Shown here: piece after piece, positions 1 to 5,649 of the stretch
How the letters are laid out: each line of letters opens with the position of its first letter
Position numbering within the stretch: position 1 is the first letter of the stretch
Origin: Clostridiales bacterium
GTDB taxonomy: Bacteria > Bacillota > Clostridia > Christensenellales > Aristaeellaceae
Assembly (NCBI GenBank): GCA_004556155.1
Contig: SFIM01000015.1
Location: 1 to 52,662 of the forward strand
Reading direction: 5' to 3'
Length of the DNA stretch: 52,662 nt
Position numbers and translations under genes: made by a program
Notes under the pieces: generated by a model
Database searches by the model: none
Seen by the model: the letters and a program-made list of their open reading frames with translations, nothing else
What the model was told of the DNA's origin: nothing

Positions 1-87
1 CAGTTGAAGATTGCTCATGCTGACGTTTCCGCGCTGTCTCGGGAGATGTTTCGCTATCTTTTCATACTGCTCCTGCGTTATCTGCAT
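1..87 (-). mobile_element. IS5-family transposase, N-terminal 29 codons (runs off the window)
   Basis: Reading leftwards from the ATG at 85-87 gives an open frame to the window edge that begins MQITQEQYEKIAKHLPRQRG and continues NVSMSNLQL. This matches the start of the small DUF4096-type domain at the N-terminus of IS5-family transposases (motif EQYEKI..LP.QRGNV..NL). The rest of the element lies outside the window, so whether it is intact is unknown. A consensus promoter lies immediately upstream (94-121). The ATG lies inside the tail of the broken secreted gene, whose stop is at 78-80, so the insertion junction probably lies within or next to that gene's 3' end. Confidence 0.8.
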
Positions 88-599
88 GGCTCCATTATAT
101 CAGATATTTCTTTATTGTCAATAGTGTGAACACGTTCTAAAGCAGGAGTAGAAGTAACGGCTGCTGCAGGAGACGAAGTCGGCTTTGATAGAACGGCTGA
201 GCTGAACAGAATAAGCAAATCGGACTGTGATGCTTTCCCGTCATTTGTAAGATTGTTGTATTTCTCAAATTGCTTGAATGCCTTTTGTGTTTCAGTATCA
301 TATTTCCCGGTTATACTTCCGCTGTAGAAGAAAAGCTCTTTTAACCTTTGTTGAACACTACTAACAGAATCTCCCTTTGAACCGCGGTCTAGCTCTTCGT
401 ATTGCACATATCCTTTATCAGCGAGAATTCTCTGTATTTCTTTTTGTAGGGATAAGAGCTCATTGATGGATCATTGCTGCAAATCAATGCTTGGATTGCC
501 ATTTATGTCATTTTCAGGAGGCGTGATTTCTGCGGATGCTTGTGAAAAGAAGATGATTACAAAAAGAACCACCCAAAGCAAATGAGCTTTCTTGCACAT
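78..599 (-). pseudogene. Secreted peptidoglycan-binding (PG_binding_1) protein broken by an in-frame TGA
   Basis: The frame starts at the ATG at 597-599, preceded by AAAGG. It encodes a signal peptide (MCKKAHLLWVVLFVIIFF, then SQASA) and a short mature segment (EITPPENDINGNPSIDLQQ). It then meets a TGA at 471-473 and continues in the same frame as SINELLSLQKEIQRILADKG into a complete peptidoglycan-binding domain (key residues LDRGSKGD, LKELFFYSGSITGKYD, AFKQFEK). The domain ends in a Pro/Ser/Thr-rich tail with a stop at 78-80. A GTG at 405-407 could restart translation, but without a secretion signal. TGA is an ordinary stop elsewhere in the window, so a nonsense mutation in a decaying gene is the simplest reading. 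The DNA is AT-richer than its neighbours, which suggests acquisition. Positions 600-802 hold nothing recognisable. Confidence 0.7.
94..121 (-). promoter_or_regulatory. Promoter for the IS transposase, TTGACA-16-TATAAT
   Basis: On the minus strand a perfect -35 (TTGACA, 116-121) and a perfect -10 (TATAAT, 94-99) are separated by 16 bp. The -10 ends only 6 bp before the transposase ATG at 87, so transcription would begin at or very near the start codon and the message would be leaderless or nearly so. Confidence 0.6.
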
Positions 600-802
600 A
601 GAAGCCTTTCTTTTGCTTTTACAATACAGCAAGGGAGTGCCTCCTCTTTCTGTAAAAGATACTGTCATTCTCGAATGGAAAGCGATGACTATATTACGAC
701 GAAACGGAGCCTCTATATCCCTCTAAATTCGACAAAAGCAAAGAGGAATCCTGCAAGAGAAGGAAATTATTTGAATTTTTCAGTTTTGCAAGCTAAACAG
801 CT

Positions 803-1972
803 TTACCGGCTCAGCGCCTTTAGGCGGCGCGCCAGGTCGGGGCCTTGCAGGTCTTCCAGGTCGATCACATCGATGCCCAGCTCCATGGCGCGGTGGCGCA
901 TGGGGGCGCGGCCGCGCTCGGCTGTGACGATGGCGGCGCGGGCAATCTGCCCGCCAAAGCGATCACGCAGGATGGCCAGCTCGTTGAGCGCCTCGGTCTT
1001 CACATCGCAGGTTTTGCAGCTGATGAAGATGGGGCGCACGCCGCAGGTGGCCATCACGTCGATCTCGTTGGTCACGGCGTCGGGCTGATTGCCGCCTTGC
1101 CAATCTACTACCACGCTGGTGCGCACGTCATCAAATACGCCCAGCGCGCGGCAGGATTGGTAAATATGCAGCTCCAGCGCGCTGCCAACATCGCGCAGCC
1201 AGGCACGCACCTGCGCATCGCGGAAGGAGAAACGCACGCCCTCCTGCTCACTGATAGACAAGTCGTCGATCAGTCCGGCGGACTGCATATCCCGCAGCGC
1301 GTCCGGGTTGGCCTGCACGCGCCCGCCCTGCGGCGCTTTTACCTGATACGCGCCCTGTGCCAGCAGGGTAGGATGGACTTCCTGTCCCTGCGAAATGCGC
1401 TGAATGTAGGTGACGATACCGTTCCATTGCCGGCGATGCTTCATATAAATGAGATACAGCTGGGGGATCAGCTCGGCATAGCGCGCAAGCACGGCGTTGT
1501 CCACGCGCCCGGTGCGCATCGCGCCGCCCGCCATCAGGAAGCAATCCTCCACGCGCAGCCGTACCTGGCAGGGCAGATCGCGCGCGAAGGCCGCGCCGCG
1601 AATATCAAAAAACGTATTGCGCTTGCGGCTGTAGGTGAACACGGGGATATCGACATTGGCACACAAAAGCCCGGCGGCAAACAGCGCCGCGTCCGTGCCG
1701 CCGGCGATATCCAGCGCGCAGTCGGGATAGCGGGCTACCACCTCGCGCAGATGCTTGGCCACGGCGGAGGCGTCCAGCAGGCTGGCGGTGACGAATTCCA
1801 ATTCGGCCTGCACGCCGCGATGGGCAAAATACTCGCGCAGCTTTTGCTGCAGACGCGCATCGCGTCCTACCTCCGGCGGGCAGATGAACACCGTGCGCTC
1901 GGGGGAGAATACCTCGGTGCTCAGCACGTTTTTCAGCGGGCGCTCATCATACAGCTCAATCAGCGTTTTCAT
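803..1972 (-). CDS. Stand-alone CARF-domain nuclease, DUF1887 / Card1-like
   Basis: A 389-aa protein. The start at 1972 is chosen because GGAGG lies 8 nt upstream and the family begins MKTLIELYDERPL. Residues about 1-140 form a CARF-like Rossmann domain (ERTVFICPP, ALDIAGGTDAALFAAGLL). A winged-helix-like middle follows, then a C-terminal PD-(D/E)xK-like domain with NEID (E303, D305) and ISCKT (K320). In known Card1/Can2 proteins the CARF domain binds cyclic oligoadenylate made by type III CRISPR complexes and switches on the nuclease. Here the position two residues before the catalytic Lys is Ser318 rather than the usual acid, so activity may be altered. No cas gene or repeat array lies in this window. 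It is transcribed alone from its own promoter, towards the decayed IS region. The family call is confident; function outside CRISPR is inference. Confidence 0.8.
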   Translation of the reverse strand: MKTLIELYDERPLKNVLSTEVFSPERTVFICPPEVGRDARLQQKLREYFAHRGVQAELEFVTASLLDASAVAKHLREVVARYPDCALDIAGGTDAALFAAGLLCANVDIPVFTYSRKRNTFFDIRGAAFARDLPCQVRLRVEDCFLMAGGAMRTGRVDNAVLARYAELIPQLYLIYMKHRRQWNGIVTYIQRISQGQEVHPTLLAQGAYQVKAPQGGRVQANPDALRDMQSAGLIDDLSISEQEGVRFSFRDAQVRAWLRDVGSALELHIYQSCRALGVFDDVRTSVVVDWQGGNQPDAVTNEIDVMATCGVRPIFISCKTCDVKTEALNELAILRDRFGGQIARAAIVTAERGRAPMRHRAMELGIDVIDLEDLQGPDLARRLKALSR

Positions 1973-1997
1973 GCGGCAAACCTCCGTTCTTATTGCT

Positions 1998-2027
1998 ATT
2001 ATACGATGCAAAATGCGAAAAAATCAA
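1998..2027 (-). promoter_or_regulatory. Promoter of the CARF gene, TTGATT-18-TATAAT
   Basis: On the minus strand TTGATT (2022-2027) and TATAAT (1998-2003) are 18 bp apart and lie about 25 bp upstream of the start codon at 1972. The leader is short and has no evident structure. Confidence 0.6.
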
Positions 2028-2069
2028 GCGCAGCGCATGAAAACCGGACGAAAAAGCTGGAAAAAGGCC

Positions 2070-2098
2070 TTGACACTGCGCGCTATCCCTGCTATAAT
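2070..2098 (+). promoter_or_regulatory. Promoter of infC-rpmI-rplT, TTGACA-17-TATAAT
   Basis: A perfect consensus sigma-A promoter: TTGACA at 2070-2075 and TATAAT at 2093-2098 with a 17-bp spacer. Transcription should start near 2105, leaving a leader of about 155 nt before infC. Confidence 0.85.
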
Positions 2099-2104
2099 AG
2101 TCAC

Positions 2105-2225
2105 TGCGTTAAGCAGGAGCCGCCCGCTCCTCACCCCGCGAATTCCGTTTCGCCCGGTGCAGGCAATCCGATCTGCAATGTTATTTGTGCGTCGGCGGGT
2201 GGTTTCATCCGCCGGCTTTTTCTAT
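2105..2225 (+). promoter_or_regulatory. infC leader with intrinsic attenuator (probable L20-type leader)
   Basis: Between the promoter and infC the transcript can fold into a 10-bp GC-rich stem (2191-2200 with 2207-2216, 6-nt loop) followed by a U-rich run (2217-2221 and beyond). This is a complete intrinsic terminator upstream of the first gene. In Bacillota, infC-rpmI-rplT is commonly controlled by an autoregulatory leader that binds ribosomal protein L20. Position and architecture fit that role, but I could not fold the alternative antiterminator with certainty, so the L20 assignment is inference. Confidence 0.65.
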
Positions 2226-2259
2226 TTCAAAACCGGAATCATGATGGAGGTGCATCGAC

Positions 2260-2826
2260 ATAGCTGCCGAACTGATGATCAACGAAGAAATCCGCGACCG
2301 CGAGGTGCGCGTAATCGGCGCGGACGGCGCCCAGCTGGGCGTATTGCCCACGCAGCGCGCGCTGGAGCTGGCCGAGGAGGCCGGATTGGATCTGGTCAAA
2401 ATTGTGCCCAACGCCCAGCCGCCTGTCTGCAAGCTGATGGACTATGACAAGCATCGCTACGAGCAGGCCAAGCGCGAGCGTGAAATGCGCAAAAACCAGA
2501 AGGTCATTTCCGTCAAGGAAGTGCAGCTTTCGGCCACCATCGAGGAAAACGACGTGCAGACCAAGGCCAAGAACGCCATCAAGTTCCTTCAGGGCGGCGA
2601 TAAGGTCAAGGTTTCCATTCGTTTCCGCGGCAGGCAGATTACCCACACGGAAATCGGCCTGAAGGTGATGCAGGATTTTGTTGATCGCACCAAGGACGTC
2701 GCCGTAGTCGAAAAGCGTCCCTCGCTTGAAGGCCGGCACATGATCATGATCCTGGGCCCCAAGGCGGACAAACCTGTCAAGGGTGACAAGGCCAAGGCCG
2801 CGCAAAGCGCGCCTGCCGCCGAATAA
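2260..2826 (+). CDS. infC: Translation initiation factor IF-3, probable AUA start codon
   Basis: IF-3 binds the 30S subunit, prevents premature 50S joining and proofreads the start codon. The N-terminal domain (MINEEIRDREVRVIGADG), the linker (KREREMRKNQK) and the C-terminal domain (VSIRFRGRQITHTEIG) are all present. The first ATG (2275) is 24 nt from the only Shine-Dalgarno (GGAGG, 2246-2250). The in-frame ATA at 2260 lies 9 nt from it and gives the family's usual extra residues (AAEL) before MINEEIR. An ATC at 2254 is a less likely alternative. Non-canonical infC starts are well known and let IF-3 repress its own synthesis, so I place the start at 2260, giving 188 aa. It is the first gene of infC-rpmI-rplT. 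Confidence 0.9.
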   Translation: MAAELMINEEIRDREVRVIGADGAQLGVLPTQRALELAEEAGLDLVKIVPNAQPPVCKLMDYDKHRYEQAKREREMRKNQKVISVKEVQLSATIEENDVQTKAKNAIKFLQGGDKVKVSIRFRGRQITHTEIGLKVMQDFVDRTKDVAVVEKRPSLEGRHMIMILGPKADKPVKGDKAKAAQSAPAAE

Positions 2827-2858
2827 TCCTTATATCATTCCTGGAAGGAGGAACCCCT

Positions 2859-3059
2859 ATGCCTAAGCAAAAGACGCATCGCGGCGCAGCCAAGCGCTTT
2901 TCTCTGACCAAGACTGGCAAGGTCAAGCATAAGAGCATGAACTGCAACCACATCCTCAACAAGAAGACCACCAAGCGCATCCGTCATATGCGCAAGGGCG
3001 GCGTGCTGCAGAACAAGGCTGAAGCCGCTACCATCCGCACGCTGATCCCGTACAAATAA
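2859..3059 (+). CDS. rpmI: 50S ribosomal protein L35 (bL35)
   Basis: A 66-aa, strongly basic protein beginning MPKQKTHRGAAKRF with the bL35 signature KTGKVKHKSMNCNHILNKK and ending IPYK. The length is typical. AAGGAGG lies just upstream of the ATG. It is the second gene of infC-rpmI-rplT, 32 bp after infC and 27 bp before rplT, so its level is set by the leader attenuator upstream of infC. Confidence 0.97.
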   Translation: MPKQKTHRGAAKRFSLTKTGKVKHKSMNCNHILNKKTTKRIRHMRKGGVLQNKAEAATIRTLIPYK

Positions 3060-3086
3060 GCCCATTTCCGGCAAGGAGGATTTACC

Positions 3087-3437
<351 letters not shown>

Positions 3438-3460
3438 TCGCCTTTTCAAGCGAAAATCAG

Positions 3461-3487
3461 CCTCCCGGAAAATTCCGGGGGGCTTTT
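3461..3487 (+). terminator. Intrinsic terminator of infC-rpmI-rplT
   Basis: A 10-bp stem (3461-3470 with 3473-3482, CCTCCCGGAA pairing TTCCGGGGGG) with a tight loop is followed by CTTTT. Confidence 0.85.
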
Positions 3488-3500
3488 GATGTGCGCACAA

Positions 3501-3529
3501 TTGACATCCGTTTTGCCGCCCATTATAAT
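3501..3529 (+). promoter_or_regulatory. Promoter of the M28 peptidase gene, TTGACA-17-TATAAT
   Basis: TTGACA at 3501-3506 and TATAAT at 3524-3529 with a 17-bp spacer, lying between the rplT terminator and the peptidase start. Confidence 0.85.
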
Positions 3530-3565
3530 GAAAAATGCACGCTTTATAAATTATAGGAGAGTAAA

Positions 3566-4543
3566 ATGAGCTACTTGCAGGATATTACGGCGCGCTTTCC
3601 GGTCCGGAAGCGCGATGAAGAAAAAGAAGCGTTTCGCAAATGGGCGGTAGCGCAGGGCAAGACCCTGGGCTATTCCGCGCGGGTGGAGGAGCTGGCGCGC
3701 GGACGGCACTGCAACGTGGTGTTTGGCAGCCCCGAGCATGCGCAGGTGATCTATACCGCCCACTATGATACCCCGGCGCGCTTGCCCATTCCCAACCTGA
3801 TGACGCCGCGCAATATCCCCATGTTTGCCCTGTATCAGCTGGGGATCATTCTGGTTTTGCTGCTGGCCGCTGCCATTGCCTTTGTGGGCGCGCAGCTGCT
3901 GATGCGCAATGCAAGCCTGTCGCTGATCATCGCCCTGGTGGTCTATTATGCGCTGCTTTTGCTGATGATTGCCGGGCCGGCTAACCCAAACAATGTGAAC
4001 GACAACACCTCGGGCGTGGCCGCGGTGATGGAAACCATGGCGCGCATGCCCAAGGAGCAGCGCGAAAAGGCCGCGTTCATCCTGTTTGATAATGAAGAAA
4101 AGGGCCGTCTGGGCTCCCGCGCCTTCGCGGCGGCTAATCCCAAGATCAAAAAGCAAACGCTGCTGATCAACATGGACTGCGTGGGCGTTGGCGAGCACAT
4201 TTTGGTGATTGGCAAAAACTATGCCCGCGCCAAGACGGAGTACGCGATGCTGGAGCAGAGCTTTACGCCCCGCGACGGCCTGCAGCCGCATTGCTATGGC
4301 GTCACGGGCAGCGTGTGCAATTCCGATCATCAGGCCTTCCGCTGCGGCGTGGTCATCGTGGCTTGTCGCCGCAAGAAGGGCATGGGCTTCTATACCACCG
4401 ATATCCACACCAGGCGCGACACTCAGGCGGATCAGAAAAACCTGGATTATATTGCCGAAAGCCTGTGCGATTTCACAGCCAAACTGTACAATCTTCCCCG
4501 GCGTTTGACAGGCAAAAGCCCTTTGCGGTACAATAAAGCGTAG
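3566..4543 (+). CDS. M28-family zinc peptidase with a membrane hairpin inside the catalytic domain
   Basis: A 325-aa protein with the M28 metal-binding pattern: AHYDT (H66, D68), NDNTSG (D146), DNEEKG (E177/E178), NMDCVG (D204) and DIHTRRDT (H281). M28 enzymes are di-zinc aminopeptidases or related hydrolases. Two hydrophobic helices (about 88-111 and 117-136) sit between the first and second metal ligands, so the protein should be membrane-anchored within its own catalytic fold. There is no signal peptide. TAGGAGAG precedes the ATG. The next gene starts 18 bp after the stop, so they are probably cotranscribed. The physiological substrate is unknown. Confidence 0.85.
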   Translation: MSYLQDITARFPVRKRDEEKEAFRKWAVAQGKTLGYSARVEELARGRHCNVVFGSPEHAQVIYTAHYDTPARLPIPNLMTPRNIPMFALYQLGIILVLLLAAAIAFVGAQLLMRNASLSLIIALVVYYALLLLMIAGPANPNNVNDNTSGVAAVMETMARMPKEQREKAAFILFDNEEKGRLGSRAFAAANPKIKKQTLLINMDCVGVGEHILVIGKNYARAKTEYAMLEQSFTPRDGLQPHCYGVTGSVCNSDHQAFRCGVVIVACRRKKGMGFYTTDIHTRRDTQADQKNLDYIAESLCDFTAKLYNLPRRLTGKSPLRYNKA

Positions 4544-4561
4544 AAACGGAGGTGTAAACGC

Positions 4562-5623
4562 ATGATGAAAAAACTGCTTGCGATCATTCTGACCTGCCTA
4601 ATGACCCTGCCGCTGGGCATGGCCTGCGCGGAGATAACGCAGACGGAGGACAACGCTTTTTCTGCGCAATGGATTGCGGAGCAATCCGCACAGCTGCTGG
4701 CGCTGGGCGAAGGGGTAACGCTGCAGACGCAGCGCTATGCGTTTACCCTTGCGGACGGCGCGCAGCTGGAAAGCCTGTGCCTGACGGCCTCAGGCAGCAT
4801 TCGCTTCGGCCGATATGGACAGCAGGTGCGCACGGCGCTGATCAATCTGGATACGGGCGAAAGCGTATCGCTGGACGCGCTGATCCTGGATGAGACGGCG
4901 CTGGAGGAGCGCCTGACGGCCTGTGTGGAGGGCTATCAGGAGCAGCTGAACACTTATCTGGATGCAAACGACTTGTTGCCCGTGCCGCTGGACAGCGTGT
5001 GCTTTACGCCCCGAGGGCTGCTGATTCATTATCCGGCGGAGCGCTTTAGCTTCTTTTCGGGCAACAGCGGCGCGGTACTGATTCGGTATGATCTGCTGGC
5101 AGACCTTCTGCCCGCGGGCGTATCGCCCCAGGATGGCTTGCCGGCCGGGCAGCTGGCCCAGCAGGTGCGCGATGCGGCGGCGCAGGGATACCTGGCCGGG
5201 ATGCCCGAGCTGCGCGTGGGGGAAAGCCTGCATGCGGCGCTGACTGCCTATGGTACGCTGAGCGAGCCGGACTATATCGAGGATGGCGAAATCTTCGAAT
5301 TTGAATCCCCTCTGTTTTATGGTGCGTATGCTGTCGCGCCCCGAGGCGCGGAGGATGACGAAGCTGCCCTGATCACCGCCGTGCGCAGCCGTGAAATCTG
5401 CCTGGGCGGATTGAGCACGGGTGCGGCCGCGCAGCAGAATGTTATCGCGCTGCTGGGAGAGCCGCAGGCAAGCGTGGAAATCAGCGCCGAGACGGCGGAA
5501 TACAATCGTATGCCTGTGGGAAAGGGATTGCAATATGCATGCGGCGCATACACGCTGACGTTCTATTTTGACACGGAGACGCAGCTGCTTTACGCGGCGG
5601 AAATTACCGCGACCAATCCATAA
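4562..5623 (+). CDS. Secreted protein of unknown function
   Basis: A 353-aa protein with an N-terminal signal peptide (MMKKLLAIILTCLMTLPLG, with a probable signal peptidase I site after ACA). The remaining ~330 residues are soluble and acidic. I recognise no domain. Two segments contain FYFDTETQLLYAAEI- and LINLDTGESVSL-like beta patterns that resemble DUF3298-type or DUF4163-type folds, but I cannot assign them. GGAGGTG lies upstream of tandem ATGs at 4562 and 4565, so either may be used. It sits between the M28 peptidase and the FtsK-type translocase, with 26 bp to the latter. This suggests cotranscription but does not reveal a function. Confidence 0.75.
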   Translation: MMKKLLAIILTCLMTLPLGMACAEITQTEDNAFSAQWIAEQSAQLLALGEGVTLQTQRYAFTLADGAQLESLCLTASGSIRFGRYGQQVRTALINLDTGESVSLDALILDETALEERLTACVEGYQEQLNTYLDANDLLPVPLDSVCFTPRGLLIHYPAERFSFFSGNSGAVLIRYDLLADLLPAGVSPQDGLPAGQLAQQVRDAAAQGYLAGMPELRVGESLHAALTAYGTLSEPDYIEDGEIFEFESPLFYGAYAVAPRGAEDDEAALITAVRSREICLGGLSTGAAAQQNVIALLGEPQASVEISAETAEYNRMPVGKGLQYACGAYTLTFYFDTETQLLYAAEITATNP

Positions 5624-5649
5624 CAATCGCTGATAAGGAGATAGAATTC

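Noticed and set aside
803..2260. CRISPR array or cas genes next to the CARF nuclease
   Set aside because: No direct repeats with regular spacers and no cas-like frames were seen on either strand nearby or elsewhere in the window.
845..2263. Long forward frame (472 codons) opposite the CARF gene
   Set aside because: It is the antisense shadow of 803-1972; low-complexity Ala/Gly/His composition, no ribosome-binding site, and the minus-strand protein has clear family motifs.
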